Shown: positions 17,219-27,586, counted from the first letter of the stretch. The stretch: 34,251 bases of DNA from Helicobacter bizzozeronii CCUG 35545 (GCA_000263275.1 CAGP01000090.1:8512-42762), one strand, 5' to 3'. Translations and numbers: made by a program. Notes: a model not told the origin generated them from the sequence alone.

Positions 17219-18511
17219 TTAACATCCTTCTTCATATTCGCATTTATAGCGATTCACAAACATGTTTTCCCCGCCCAAGTTGAATAGATTTTTCAAGCAC
17301 TCGCCCAACATGTCGCCCTCCTCTTTGTGGGCATTTTTTTTCAATACAGCGGTGGGGTGGTGCAAAAAGGTATTAAATGCGCTGTGTAAAATCTTGGCGA
17401 CATTCTCTTCATATTGGGGGGGCAAAAACCCTTTTTTGAGGGCACGGCGCAATTCCTTAAGGGCAGCCTCTCTAGCCAAATCCCTAAGCCCTTTGATGAG
17501 CGGATCGACCTCTAAGGTTTGCAACCATTCTAAAAATTTATGCGTGTAGAGCCCAGCGATCTCATAAGCCTTTGAAGTGTCTTTTTGGCGGTTTTCCAAG
17601 TTATGTGCCACCACGCTTTGCAGATCATCTACGCTATAAAGCCAAATATTGGGCTCTTGGATGGGGGCGATGTTGCGTGGGACGCCCAAATCAAACCACC
17701 AACGCCTAAAATCGGTGCTAATAACACTCTGTGGGGTGATGATGGGGTGGTTAGCCCCTGTGGCGCAAAATAAAAAGGGGTGGGTGTTAATTAAAACGGG
17801 GAGATTTTCAAAATCTTGCACTTCTAGCCCCATGCCAAGCTCTAAGGCGCGCTCTTTATGGCGGTTACACAAGATCACCTCAAAGCCCTTAGCCAGCAAG
17901 TGCTTACACACTAATTGCCCCATCTCGCCCACGCCCACCACCACAGCCCTTTGAGCCACCTTTTCACTCTCTAGCACCTCTAGGGCTTGTTTGACCGCCA
18001 TAGAGGCAATAGAAACCACTTGAGAAGAGATAGTAGTTGAATTGCGCACCGCTGCGGCACATTTAAAGGCAAAATGGGCTAGGCGGGTCAAATGTTGGGC
18101 GCATAGTTTGTGTTCTAGGCACATTTTATAGGCACTCTTAAATTGCCCCGTGATCTGAGTCTCCCCCACAACCATGCTATCCAAACTGCTAGCCACGCAA
18201 AAAACATGGTGGATGGCATGGGTCTGGGTGTGTATTGCGCTTTTGGATTGCAACACGCTTAAGGGCATTTGCTTAGCTTGGGCTAGGGCGGCAATCAGAT
18301 GACAAGCCACTTGGTTTAAATCATAGGCATACAGATAAAACTCGACACGATTACAAGTGCAGAGTGCCATGATCTCTTTGATGTGGGGGTGCTGGTGTTT
18401 GAGCGTGTTTAAAAAGCCCAAAAGTTCGGATTCGCCAAAGGCGAGCTGTTCTCTGAGCTCAATGGGGAGGTGCTTATGTGTGAAACCCAAAACCAAATAC
18501 CCGCTATCCAC
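17219..18511 (-). CDS. hemA: Glutamyl-tRNA reductase
   Basis: 430 residues from a GTG at 18511 with GGGAG just upstream, one base after the prenyl synthase stop. It reduces glutamyl-tRNA to glutamate-1-semialdehyde, the first step of C5-pathway haem synthesis. The N-terminal signature is GFTHKHLPIELREQL and the catalytic cysteine lies in LCTCNRVEF (C53). VVVGVGEMGQLVCKHL is the NADPH-binding site. It contains an uninterrupted 8-base run (17334-17341), so not every long homopolymer here is miscalled. Its position before proS and hemC matches H. pylori HP0239-HP0237. Confidence 0.95.
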   Translation of the reverse strand: MDSGYLVLGFTHKHLPIELREQLAFGESELLGFLNTLKHQHPHIKEIMALCTCNRVEFYLYAYDLNQVACHLIAALAQAKQMPLSVLQSKSAIHTQTHAIHHVFCVASSLDSMVVGETQITGQFKSAYKMCLEHKLCAQHLTRLAHFAFKCAAAVRNSTTISSQVVSIASMAVKQALEVLESEKVAQRAVVVGVGEMGQLVCKHLLAKGFEVILCNRHKERALELGMGLEVQDFENLPVLINTHPFLFCATGANHPIITPQSVISTDFRRWWFDLGVPRNIAPIQEPNIWLYSVDDLQSVVAHNLENRQKDTSKAYEIAGLYTHKFLEWLQTLEVDPLIKGLRDLAREAALKELRRALKKGFLPPQYEENVAKILHSAFNTFLHHPTAVLKKNAHKEEGDMLGECLKNLFNLGGENMFVNRYKCEYEEGC

Positions 18512-18512
18512 G

Positions 18513-19407
18513 CTAAAACTCCCGTTCTAAAATTTGTTTTGCCATGTTTTCTAACTTAGTGTTGCCCTCCCCTCCAATCGCTTCTAGGGCAATTTGGAGG
18601 TATTTTTGCGCTTCTTGAAACACTTCTTGGATAATCCCATGTTTAGCAAAGGCGGCTTGGCACCACGCTATAGCCTCAGGGTTGTCTTGCTTGAAGTAAG
18701 AGAGTAAGATTTCTTGTTGGGGCTGATCTAAGCGTTGGTAGAGCAAGATATAAGGTAAAGTGCTCTTGCCCTCTTTGAAATCCCCAAAAGCAGGCTTGCC
18801 CAAGACCTCTTGGGGCTGGGTGATGTCTAGTAGGTCATCTATAATTTGGAAGGCTAGCCCGAAGTTGAGCCCAAAAGTGTGGTAACGCTGGGTATCCAAA
18901 CCTTGCAACAAAGCCGCCCCGCAACTACTCGCCACGATCAAAGAGGCACTTTTATCACTGATGATGTCTAGGTAAATCTTGGGATCGGGGTTGAAGGCAT
19001 GGGAGGCGCTCACATCTTTAAGCTCCCCACGGGAAAGTGCAACCACGCTTTGGGCGACCACCTGCACAATTTGGGGATCTAGTTTGCCTAGCTCACAAAA
19101 GGCTTTGGAGTAGAAAATATCGCCCAACATGATCGCGCTCTTATCCCCAAAGGTGCAATTAAGGGCTAGTTGCCCCCTGCGGGTGTTGGCGTTGTCAATC
19201 ACATCGTCATGCAAAAGAGATGCACTCTGAATCATCTCAATAATGGCGCAAAAAATCCAAAACTTGGGGGTGGTTGGGGCAGATGGCCAAAATGAGTTGG
19301 CTGCGCAACATCTTACCTGCCCCCAAAATATGCGCCATCTCCAGCACCTGCGTGCTCCCAACCTCCTCTAAATAACCCTCAATTTTGGTTTGGATGGCGT
19401 GCAACAT
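18513..19407 (-). CDS. ispB: Trans-prenyl diphosphate synthase (HP0240 homologue), one frameshift
   Basis: It makes long-chain prenyl diphosphate, probably for the menaquinone side chain. The ATG at 19407 follows the HP0241-like stop directly. The raw frame stops at LDFLRHY; dropping one base from the run at 19250-19255 gives VLDFCAIIEMIQS and a 297-residue protein. The first aspartate-rich motif is unusual in listing as LLHDDVIDNANTRRG (DDxxD), and the second is FQIIDDLLDITQ. GAGKMLRSQL near the N-terminus matches the family GGKRLRP block loosely. Chain length cannot be read from sequence; farnesyl or octaprenyl products are both possible, though H. pylori HP0240 is annotated as octaprenyl. 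Confidence 0.88.
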
Positions 19408-19818
19408 TTAGGGTTGCTCCACCCACTTGAGTTGGTTAGAGGCACGCAAACGCAAAGTAGCGATTTCTTTTTTGGGTGTCAAACTTTTTGAAACTGAGCA
19501 TCAAAAAAAGGGGGGGTGTGATCCCCCTCAACTTCTGAGGAGCTCGCCCCGCCCCTCTCTTTGAACACCGCCACCCGAAAGCTATCTCGTTGGAAGTCGG
19601 GGTATAAAATGAATTGGTAGGGGAAGTGGTTGAGGTTCAAATGCACCACCAAGCCTTGATCTTTATAGAGAGTCCAGCGGAAAAACACGGGTTTTTTAAA
19701 CTTGCCCAGTTGCAACTCCCCGCCATAGACCTCATCTTTTTTTTAATTGCAAAGTCTTATCTAGGGGCTTGGCAAAGACGCCAGCACACAAGAGCAAAGC
19801 CACCAACAGCCTATTCAT
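19408..19818 (-). CDS. Secreted protein of unknown function (HP0241 homologue), three frameshifts
   Basis: The ATG at 19818 overlaps the end of the DUF2018 gene. It encodes a signal peptide, [16 protein letters not shown], then breaks at an 8-base run (19737-19744). One base less continues as LKKDEVYGGELQLGKFKK. The middle, FFRWTLYKDQGLVVHLNLN and FILYPDFQRDSFRVAVF, is intact. Two more runs (19503-19509 and 19468-19473) each need one base less to reach ATLRLRASNQLKWVEQP and the stop at 19408-19410. The repaired product is 135 residues. I know no function; position alone links it to H. pylori HP0241. It is likely periplasmic. Confidence 0.7.
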
Positions 19819-20093
19819 GCCCGCTTAAGACAAGTGCCATAGACTGGATGGCTAAATCCATCTTTTTGGCTTGCACGCGTTGGGCTAAAGCCCCATCTAC
19901 ATGTTGCTGTTTTAACAAGGCAGAAAATTTATCTTGCAAACCCAAATCCTCTAGGAGAATCTCGCATAGAGCTTGTGCCTCTAGGAGGCGTTCTAACTCC
20001 TCACGGGTGCGCTTAGAGCTAGCATGCAAGATCACATCGCCCCATTTTTTGGATGGGATCGCCTGCTAGCACATGCAAGTCATCGTGGCTCAA
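19811..20093 (-). CDS. DUF2018 protein (HP0242 homologue), one frameshift
   Basis: 93 residues after removing one base from the 6-base run at 20045-20050, which joins [13 protein letters not shown] to [23 protein letters not shown]. pylori HP0242 has 92 residues and matches along its length, including the C-terminal IQSMA.(L/I)LSG(H/N)E. The start is a TTG at 20093 that overlaps the HP-NAP stop (TTGA). The protein is all-helical; HP0242 forms an intertwined dimer in its crystal structure, but its cellular role is unknown. It is short, charged and cytoplasmic. Confidence 0.82.
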
Positions 20094-20530
20094 ACCAAAC
20101 TAGCCTTCAGCATCCACACTGATTTTTGGAGCTTGGCTAACTGCTCATCGGCATAGGCGGCTGTAACCTTGTCCCCAGCCTTGTCGGCTGTCTCTGAGAG
20201 TTGGGCAAAGTGCTTTTCTATGTGCTCATAGTCCTTTAAAACCGCCCCAAAGACCTCACCGGAGCTAAAGCTATGCTTGCTTTCCTCTTTGATGTGGGAG
20301 AGTTTCAGCGCCTCATCTAGGGTTACCACAGGCACAGCCCCCAGCTGGGCAATCCTTTCTGCCAAATCATCAAAAGTTGTGGCAAATTCCTCATAGAGGG
20401 CTTGGGTGAATTGGTGCACGGGGTAAAAGTCATGCCCCTTGACATTCCAATGGAAGTTGTGCAGTTTCATAAACAGCACAATGCTATCGGCTTGGAGTTG
20501 TTTGAGTAAATCGATCGTTTTTGTTTTCAT
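20090..20530 (-). CDS. dps: Dps-family iron-storage protein, HP-NAP (neutrophil-activating protein) homologue
   Basis: 146 residues, ATG at 20530 with AAAAGGA upstream. It forms a 12-subunit cage that oxidises and stores iron and protects from peroxide; in H. pylori it also attracts and activates neutrophils. The ferroxidase residues align with H25, H37, D52 and E56 of HP-NAP: H27 (HNFHWNVKG), H39, D54 and E58 (FDDLAERI). The C-terminal [19 protein letters not shown] is also conserved. In H. pylori the gene is called napA, a name avoided here because the window also has nitrate reductase napA. It lies between flgS and HP0242 as in H. pylori. Confidence 0.95.
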   Translation of the reverse strand: MKTKTIDLLKQLQADSIVLFMKLHNFHWNVKGHDFYPVHQFTQALYEEFATTFDDLAERIAQLGAVPVVTLDEALKLSHIKEESKHSFSSGEVFGAVLKDYEHIEKHFAQLSETADKAGDKVTAAYADEQLAKLQKSVWMLKASLV

Positions 20531-20580
20531 CGTTATCCTTTTTTGGTTATTTAGTCTAGCTCAAGCCAAACTCAGAGCGC

Positions 20581-20586
20581 ATTCTA
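20581..20586 (-). promoter_or_regulatory. Putative -10 for the HP-NAP gene
   Basis: The minus strand reads GTTAGAATGC, with TAGAAT at 20586-20581, about 50 bases before the HP-NAP ATG and within the 81-base gap after flgS. A second AT-rich hexamer nearer the gene (TAAATA around 20551-20556) is an alternative. No Fur-like operator was recognised. Confidence 0.35.
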
Positions 20587-20611
20587 ACGGAAAAATAGTA
20601 AATACAAGCTT

Positions 20612-21670
20612 TTATTCGCCCTTGAGAATGCGGATTTCAAAGGTTTTATCGGGGGTGTCTAGCAGGGTGATCTTACCTCCATGGGCTTCTACCACCTGCA
20701 AGGAGAGCGCAAGCCCTAGACCATTGCCCTTAAGCTTGGTCGTCTCAAAGGGCTCAAAGAGTAATTCTTTATCTAAAACTTCTTTACCATCATCTTTAAT
20801 ATGAAAAACCACCCATTCCCCCTCTTCAAAGGCGATCACCTCCACATGTCCTTCCTCAGAATTGCTTTCCTCAATGGCATCTATGGCGTTGTATAAAAAG
20901 TTTTGTAGGGCAATGCTCAACAAACTCAGATCGTAATGGGCGGTTGTGGGAGCAATGCGGGTGGTTAGGGTGATCTCTTTGGTGTAGGTGTATTGGTTTA
21001 ACGCCTCTTGGATCTCATCTTCTAGCAGACTCAGGCTTTGGGGGACCTTGTTGGCATGCACGCCCTTAGAAAATAAAAGCGTGGCTTTAATGATGCGTTC
21101 CACCCGCCACAAGGCTTTTTGCAACTCAAATACAATGGGCTTAGTCTTATTATCCACCTTTTTAAGCAAGATCGAGGTGAGCAATGAGATCGAGCCCACC
21201 GGGTTGCGGATTTCATGCGCTAGATGTGCTGAGATTTTCCCCATCGACACCAAGCGTTCTTGGCGTTTTTGCTTGGTGATGTCTGTAGCGGTGATGATCT
21301 CCTTGCCCTGAATTTTATTATTTTGGAAAAGGTAGTTCTTGCCCTCATGTTCAATTTCTAGGTTAAAACCCAGTGCCTTCGCCTTTTCAAAGACATCCTG
21401 ACTCTCAATCGCCTTGCTATTTTTGTAAAAAAAGCTTTTGTTTTCATTGAGTACCCAAATGGCTTGGGGCAAAATCTCAATCACCCACTCATAGAGCGCC
21501 TTATAGTCCTTAAATTCCTTTTCAACCTTGTAACTCTGCAAGATAAATTCATTCAACAAACGCAAGAGCTCTTGGCGATCCTGTGCGCCAAAGCGATCCA
21601 ATAGCCCATTATCTAAGATGGCATCTCCGGAGCTAGAGACGGCTTCTAGGGGGAGGGGGGGTTTTTTCAT
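20612..21670 (-). CDS. flgS: FlgS, cytoplasmic sensor histidine kinase for flagellar genes
   Basis: 352 residues from the ATG at 21670. A longer in-frame start at 21736 would lie deep inside the rod-binding gene, so I prefer the short one (AAGGG ribosome site). No membrane segment is seen. A PAS-like region (ILPQAIWVLNENKSFFYKN, about 66-85) precedes the phospho-acceptor H152 in ISAHLAHEIRNPVGS. The kinase domain shows the N box (LQNFLYNAIDAIEES), the G1 box (HIKDDGKEV) and the G2 box (KGNGLGLALSL). In H. pylori (HP0244) FlgS phosphorylates FlgR to switch on RpoN-dependent rod, hook and flagellin genes; the neighbouring flgI and flgJ-like genes fit. Confidence 0.92.
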   Translation of the reverse strand: MKKPPLPLEAVSSSGDAILDNGLLDRFGAQDRQELLRLLNEFILQSYKVEKEFKDYKALYEWVIEILPQAIWVLNENKSFFYKNSKAIESQDVFEKAKALGFNLEIEHEGKNYLFQNNKIQGKEIITATDITKQKRQERLVSMGKISAHLAHEIRNPVGSISLLTSILLKKVDNKTKPIVFELQKALWRVERIIKATLLFSKGVHANKVPQSLSLLEDEIQEALNQYTYTKEITLTTRIAPTTAHYDLSLLSIALQNFLYNAIDAIEESNSEEGHVEVIAFEEGEWVVFHIKDDGKEVLDKELLFEPFETTKLKGNGLGLALSLQVVEAHGGKITLLDTPDKTFEIRILKGE

Positions 21671-21671
21671 G

Positions 21672-21989
21672 CTAACCCTTGTTTTTTTGCTCCTCTTGTT
21701 CTTTGAGGAAATTAAAGAGCAATTCGCTATACCCAAAATGCCCGCTGAGCTGGTTGGAGAGCGAATCTTTATACATGGATTGGTAAATCTCGCTCCCAGC
21801 TTGCTTAGGATAGAGGGGGTTATCCAGCTTTAAAGCCGTGTCCAACATGAACTTTAAAAGCAAGGACTCAAAGGCATCGGTTTGGGTTTTGAGCTGTTGA
21901 TCTTCTAGCTTGCCCCCGTGTTTGAGCTTGTTAGAATCAAGCTTATTGGCTAGGTATTGGTTGTAAATGTCTAAATTATTTTTGATCAT
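21672..21989 (-). CDS. flgJ: FlgJ-like rod-binding protein (HP0245 homologue)
   Basis: 105 residues, ATG at 21989 overlapping the flgI stop (ATATGA). The core [18 protein letters not shown] followed by [17 protein letters not shown] is the rod-binding domain found at the N-terminus of FlgJ. The muramidase domain of enterobacterial FlgJ is absent, as is usual in Epsilonproteobacteria, so a separate enzyme must open the peptidoglycan. It should cap the growing rod in the periplasm. No signal peptide is seen; export would be through the flagellar secretion apparatus. Confidence 0.85.
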   Translation of the reverse strand: MIKNNLDIYNQYLANKLDSNKLKHGGKLEDQQLKTQTDAFESLLLKFMLDTALKLDNPLYPKQAGSEIYQSMYKDSLSNQLSGHFGYSELLFNFLKEQEEQKNKG

Positions 21990-23027
21990 ATAACCTCCAT
22001 TTCTGCGCTGATCGCACCGCTTTTTTTCATCGCCTCTAGAATCGATACAATTCCCTTAGAACTCACGCCAATTTTTTTGCAACGCCTTCACCACGCTAGC
22101 AATGGTCGCCTTAGGCGCACTCAAAATATTTTCTTTGGTATCCAGCGTGGCTTGGGGACCGAGTTTTTGCAAATCCTTTTTAGCCTTGCCCTTCTTGGGC
22201 TCTAGGGGCTCTTGGGTGATCTTAATAGTAACATCCCCACTTGTAACCACTACCGGATGCACCACAATATCCACGCCCGCCACCACCGTGCCTGACTTTT
22301 CATCAATGATGATTTTATCCTTGTGGCTATAATCCACATTGACCTCTTCAATCATCGCCAAAAATTCCACCATTGTCAGCTTTTCAGGCTTTTTGAGCTT
22401 GATTGTCTTGGGGTCGATGGCTAGGGCAACCTTTTGTTGGAAAACCCGATTTAACGCCTCTTGGATTTTGACCGCATTTTTAAAATTAGGCTTTTTCAAA
22501 CTCAAGGTCATGCCACTCTTGTTATAGAGATCGTAGGAAATCTCGCGTTCAATGGTCGCGCCATTGACAATGGTGCCGGTGAGCTGGTTAGAGGAATTAC
22601 CCAAACTCACGCTCCCTTGTGCGATGGCATAGATATTCCCATCAATGGCACTTAAAGGGGTCATCACCAACACCCCATGGTTTAAGGACTTGGCATCCCC
22701 GATTGAGGAGATTTGCACATCAATTTTATCGCCCTGCCGTGCAAAAGAGGGCAAATTGGCCGTGATCATCACAGCCGCCACATTCTTAGAGGCAATATCG
22801 CTAGGGGAAACCTTAATATTCACGCTCTCTAGCATGTTGGCAATGGATTGCATGGTAAATTTTGAGCCGGATTTATCCCCCGTGCCATTCAAGCCAATCA
22901 CCAATCCATAACCCACCAACTGGTTATCCCGCACGCCCACGATGTTAGCAATATCCTCGATCTTTTCAGCTTGCAAACAAACTAGAGCACACACCCACAA
23001 AACTAAGTGCTTGATTCTTAATTTCAT
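21986..23027 (-). CDS. flgI: FlgI, flagellar P-ring protein, one frameshift
   Basis: It builds the P ring around the rod in the peptidoglycan layer. The ATG at 23027 (a TTG at 23033 is an alternative) starts a signal peptide, [20 protein letters not shown], followed by the hallmark [21 protein letters not shown]. The raw frame ends early at 22056. Reducing the 7-base run at 22072-22078 to six gives [18 protein letters not shown] and the true end at 21986-21988, 346 residues in all. The C-terminus, [13 protein letters not shown], is typical. Confidence 0.94.
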
Positions 23028-23117
23028 GCTCAAATCTTATCTAAAAATCCCTAATGGCACAATTTAGGGCAAAAAGCTAGCACGCTGTGCTATTTGCACT
23101 CTTGGGGTATGCCACCC

Positions 23118-23912
23118 TTAAAGTTTATTGGCCTTAAAACTCCCTTTCAAGTCCAAAATGCTAAATTCTAATGCGTCATCAGCGCAAACCTCAATGCAAC
23201 GCCCACAGCGGGTGCATTCCCCCGAATTGACCGCCACGCTTTTAAGCCCCACCATCCATAAAACCTGCCTCTCGGGGCAAATCTCAAAGCACAGATCGCA
23301 CTTGGTGCAACGCAAGGCGTTGTGCTGGACTTTCAAAAGGGCATAACGCCCCACCAGAGAGTAAAATGCCCCCAGTGGGCAGAGCTTGGAGCAAATGATT
23401 TGATCGCCCAAAAACGCATCCACGCAAAAGAGCAACAACGCCACAATGATCCACGAAGCCGTGCCTAAGATGATCCCCCTTTGGATCACCCCAATAAAGG
23501 ACACGCTCTCAAAAGCGGGCGTGGCGAGCACAAAGGAGAGGATCAAACTTAAAACTAAGAGGATGTAGCGCAAATTCTTAGGCAAGCCCAAATGCACGCC
23601 CCCAAACTCTAATTTGCGCCGAAACCAAGCGGCAAAATCCACAATCATATTCACCGGACACACCCACGCGCAAAACGCCCGCCCCAAGAACAAGCCATAA
23701 ATGCACAGCACCAAGAGAGCTCCCAAAAGCGCGCTGATCTCAACATGCAAACTGGCTAAAAACACCTGCAGAGCCGCAAAAGGGTCGCTTAAAGGGATCG
23801 TGTTAAACAACCTAGACGCGCTCAAATTGCCCTTGAGTATCCAAGTGTTGGCGGCAAATAAGGCTAAAATGCCACATTGCATAAGCCGCCTTAGCACCAA
23901 ATAGCGCATCAA
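23118..23912 (-). CDS. napH: NapH, membrane iron-sulfur quinol oxidase subunit of nitrate reduction
   Basis: 264 residues, ATG at 23912 overlapping the napG stop (ATGA). Four membrane helices lie between about residues 10 and 165, with cysteine motifs CAWVCPVNM and CSKLCPLG on the cytoplasmic side and two [4Fe-4S] motifs at the C-terminus (CTKCDLCFEICP and CTRCGRCIEVC). With NapG it passes electrons from menaquinol to the periplasmic NapA. No further nap gene follows: flgI begins after an 84-base gap. Confidence 0.93.
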   Translation of the reverse strand: MMRYLVLRRLMQCGILALFAANTWILKGNLSASRLFNTIPLSDPFAALQVFLASLHVEISALLGALLVLCIYGLFLGRAFCAWVCPVNMIVDFAAWFRRKLEFGGVHLGLPKNLRYILLVLSLILSFVLATPAFESVSFIGVIQRGIILGTASWIIVALLLFCVDAFLGDQIICSKLCPLGAFYSLVGRYALLKVQHNALRCTKCDLCFEICPERQVLWMVGLKSVAVNSGECTRCGRCIEVCADDALEFSILDLKGSFKANKL

Positions 23913-24658
23913 AGCCCCTTATTCAAATAATCTAGAGGGTTATCTGTTTTGGGGTTTAGGGTGTTGGGTTTGGCATTCTTTACGCGCTCTTGGTCTTTGG
24001 TATCCCAACCCTTGACATAGTGATCGCCCACCTTGCCGCTCACAAACTCTGTGGGCAAAATCCGGATGGCTGGTTCTTGGGTGATACAAGCCCTCTCGCA
24101 TATCCCACAGCCCACGCATGCGCTAGGTTCGACCACAGGGAGCATATAGGCATGTTTGTGGGTTCTCTCATTGTGCTTGGTTTCTAATCTGATCGCCTTG
24201 TCTATCAAGGGGCAAACCCGATAACACACATCGCACCTAATCCCCCAAAACGCCACACAAGCCACTGGATCAACTATAGCCACCCCCATTTTAAGCGAGG
24301 CGATGCCTTGATTGGGCTTTAAATGCGCCTTGTCTAGCGCGTCTGTAGGGCATGCCTTAATGCAAGGGATGTCAGGGCAGAGATAGCAAGGGACTTGGCG
24401 GGCTTGAAAAAAGGGTGTGCCCACCCTTGCATGGTCTAATAGAGTGGCAAGTTTCAAGGTGTTGTAGGGGCAGTCTTTCACGCACAGCCCACAGCGGATA
24501 CACAGACTTAAAAAGCGTGCCTCATCCTCTGCCCCCGGGGGTCTGAGGCTGTAGCTATCTTGTTTTTTGGCTTTTAGCAATGCCACCAAAAACGCCCCCC
24601 CGCTGGCACACAGCAAAGCCCCCTTAAGGGTGGTTTGTAAGAAGGCGCGTCTTTGCAT
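23909..24658 (-). CDS. napG: NapG, periplasmic ferredoxin-type protein
   Basis: 249 residues, ATG at 24658 directly after the napA stop (TAGATG). A twin-arginine signal (MQRRAFLQTTLKGALLCASG) is followed by four [4Fe-4S] clusters: CIRCGLCVKDCP, CYLCPDIPCIKACP, CDVCYRVCP and CVGCGICERAC. It takes electrons from NapH and delivers them towards NapA in the periplasm. The final 40 residues are Asn/Lys/Pro-rich and unstructured. Length and cluster order match the NapG family. Confidence 0.94.
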   Translation of the reverse strand: MQRRAFLQTTLKGALLCASGGAFLVALLKAKKQDSYSLRPPGAEDEARFLSLCIRCGLCVKDCPYNTLKLATLLDHARVGTPFFQARQVPCYLCPDIPCIKACPTDALDKAHLKPNQGIASLKMGVAIVDPVACVAFWGIRCDVCYRVCPLIDKAIRLETKHNERTHKHAYMLPVVEPSACVGCGICERACITQEPAIRILPTEFVSGKVGDHYVKGWDTKDQERVKNAKPNTLNPKTDNPLDYLNKGL

Positions 24659-27488
24659 CTATGCCTTAGTGATCTTCACCGCACACTTTTTATAGTCGGT
24701 TTGCTTAGAAATGGGGCAAGTGGCATCTAAGCAGACCTTGTTGATGAACACATTTTCATCAAACCACGGCACATAGACCAACCCTACGGGGGGTTTGTTG
24801 CGCCCACGCATATCCACCCGCGCTTTCACACTGCCCCGGCGCGACTCAATCCACACCGCATCGCCTTGACTAACCCCCAATTTTTCCCCATCTTTTTCAT
24901 TCATATAGCACAAGGCTTCCGGCACAGCCCTAAAGAGTTCGGGCACGCGCATGGTCATCGTGCCGCTATGCCAGTGTTCCAAAACCCGCCCGGTAGCTAA
25001 CCAAAATGGATAGTGCTGATCGGGCCGCTCAGGGGCTTTCATGAAGGGTCTGAAGAAAATCTTGGCTTTATTTTCTAGGCTCTTGGGCGTGCTGCCGGTG
25101 GGTTCTTTAAGGTTGCCACTCACAAGTTCCTTCATCGCCTTGCCATAAAAAGCAAAATCGCTATCTGGGGCTGCCTTTTTGGCGTAATAATCATACTGGG
25201 TGTTAAAACGCCATTGGGTTTCTTTGCCATTGACCACAGGCCAACGCAAGCCCCGATAGCGGTGGTAGTCATCAAAGTAAGCCAAGTCATGACCATGCCC
25301 GATACCAAATTGGCGGTATTCCTCCCAAAGGTATTTTTGGATGAAAAAGCCATAACCCTTAAAGGGCTTACCATCGCTCCCCACCACATTGCGTTTATCC
25401 CCAAAAACTTCTGAATTGGGCGCACCCTTGCCCACTGGATCATGGGCTAAAAACTTTTTGGCATGCTTGTTGGCAAAGAGGACATCATAGAGGGTATCAG
25501 TGTCCTTATAGCCCATTTTATGCGCCTCAGCCAACACATTGGGCAAAGTGAGTTGATCATTGACCTTTTGTTCCTTCCACACCTCTTTGAGCTTAAAGCG
25601 TTTAGCAAATTCCAAAATCTGCCAAATATCGCTCATGGCATGCCCTACTGGGGTAACTTGTTGTTTCCAGTGCTGGGATCGCCGCTCGGCATTCCCATAG
25701 GCTCCCCATTTTTCATAAATCATGGCGGTGGGCAAGATCAAATCCGCCACCTTAGCACTAATGCCCGGATAACAATCGCTCACCACGATAAAATTATCCA
25801 TCTCTCTAGCGGCTTTGATCCAGTGGTTGGCATTGGCAGTATTTTGCCACGGGTTATTGACCTGTACCCAAATGAACTTGACCTTGCCATCTTCAAGTGC
25901 GCGCATCATCGCCAAGAAGTCATAGCCGGGTTTGGGGTTGATCGTGCCCTTGGGTAAGTGCCAAAGTTTCTCGGCAATTTCGACATGTTTGGGGTTGGTG
26001 ACCACCATGTCCGCAGGCAAGCGGTTGGAAAAAGTGCCCACCTCTCTAGCTGTTCCGCATGCGCTAGGCTGCCCGGTGAGAGAAAACGCCCCACTCCCGG
26101 GTTTAGCCTGCTTGCCGAGTAAAAAATGCACCATGTAGGCTTGCTCGTTTGCCCATGAGCCTCTGGTGTGTTGGTTAAAGCCCATCGTCCAAAAGCTCAC
26201 CACCTTGCGGTCTTTTTCAATGTAAAGTTTGGCTAGGTGTTGCAACTTGGCTTTAAAATTCTCCAAAGGTTCGTGGGCATCCCCCTTAGCCACGCGCGCG
26301 ACATAGTCCAAAGTATAGGGTTCTAAGGCTTTTTTAAATTCCTCAAAGCTGATTTCCCAATGCTTGCCCGCTTGCTTTTGGTGGTGCATTTTAAACACCT
26401 CGCCCGCTTTCACGCCTAAGTGTTTGAGCGCGATCGCCTCATCTGCATCCAAAGTGATCGCATTTTGTTTCCTCACCGTGTCCTTTTCAGCGGGTCTAAA
26501 CTTGGGGTGGTTGGGGTTATCGCGCATGCCATAGCCAATGTCGGCATATCCAGTGGCAAACACGATGTGCTTATTGATAAACTCTTGGTCGATAACATCG
26601 GGGTGGTTATAGACGATCTCCCTAGCGATGTAGTTCCAAATGGCTAGGTCGCTATTGGGCGTGAAGATGATTTCCATGTCGGCCACGCTGGAAGTGCGGT
26701 TAGAAAAGGTGGTAAGATTAACCACCTTAACTTTATCGGGAGCATTCAATTTGCGATCACTCACCCTAGACCACAAAATGGGGTGCATTTCTGCCATATT
26801 CGCCCCCCAAGTGATGATGGTATCGGTGATTTCAATATCATCATAGCACCCACTAGGTTCATCAATCCCAAAAGTTTGCATAAAGCCCGCAACCGCACTG
26901 GCCATGCAGTGGCGCGCATTGGGGTCGATGTTATTGCCCCTAAAACCAGCTTTCATCAGCTTGGCAGCCGCATAGCCCTCTTGGATCGTGTATTGCCCAC
27001 TCCCAAAGACCCCCACACCTGTAACGCCCAGTTGGTTATAATATTTCTTAAACTGCTTTTCCATCTCATCAAAAGCATGTTTCCAAGAAACCTCTTTAAA
27101 CTTGCCTTTTTTATTCAAACTCGCCTTTTTCATTCACCCTTAAAAGAGGGCGCACCAAGCGATCCGCCCCATACATGATTTTGGCATTGAAGTAGCCCTT
27201 GATGCAGTTTAAGCCGCGATTGACTGGAGCTAGCGGATCGCCCTTTGTGGCGACAATTTTATCGTCCTTAGTGGCGACCATGATCCCACAGCCTGTCCCA
27301 CAAAAGCGACAAACGGCTTTATCCCACTTCCAGCCTTGCTGGGCTTGTTGGGCTTTAGCCTCTAAGTCTGGAGGTGTGAGCAGACCAGCACTCCCCAAAG
27401 CTGAAGTGATGGCAACAGATTTTAAAAAATCACGCCGTGAAAGCTCTTGTGTAGGCTCTACATGAGAATTTGGGATGGCAGTTGGCAT
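24659..27488 (-). CDS. napA: NapA, periplasmic nitrate reductase catalytic subunit, one frameshift
   Basis: It reduces nitrate to nitrite using a molybdopterin guanine dinucleotide cofactor. The ATG at 27488 has AGGAGAG upstream. A twin-arginine signal ([19 protein letters not shown]) is followed by the [4Fe-4S] cysteines C60, C63, C67 and C95 ([15 protein letters not shown]). The molybdenum cysteine is in [12 protein letters not shown]. The frame breaks near 27111-27117 after NEKGEFE. Campylobacter NapA reads NEKGEFDKKGKF here, so one extra A at 27114-27115 explains the break. The repaired protein is 942 residues. NapD and NapB, normally needed for maturation and electron delivery, are not encoded in the window. 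Confidence 0.94.
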
Positions 27489-27517
27489 TGGACTCTCCTA
27501 GTCTTGAAGTGGGCAAT

Positions 27518-27523
27518 ATTATA
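27518..27523 (-). promoter_or_regulatory. -10 of the nap operon
   Basis: The minus strand carries a perfect TATAAT in TTGGCTATAATATTG at 27523-27518, about 30 bases before the napA ATG. It is the best-looking promoter in the window. No NikR, Fur or NssR-like operator was identified beside it. Confidence 0.6.
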
Positions 27524-27586
27524 GCCAACATTTGATTTAGAAAAATTAACACCTGCCTTTATGGCTACTTTTTATCATTTTTTGGT

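Noticed and set aside
17334-17341. 8-base run in hemA as another frame break
   Set aside because: The hemA frame is open across it and the translation (AVLKKNAHKEEGD) continues to a normal end, so this run is correctly called.
23040-23117. Sigma-54 promoter for flgI (TGGCA and TGC elements)
   Set aside because: GG and GC elements are not spaced by 10 bases on either strand, and the best plus-strand match points the wrong way.
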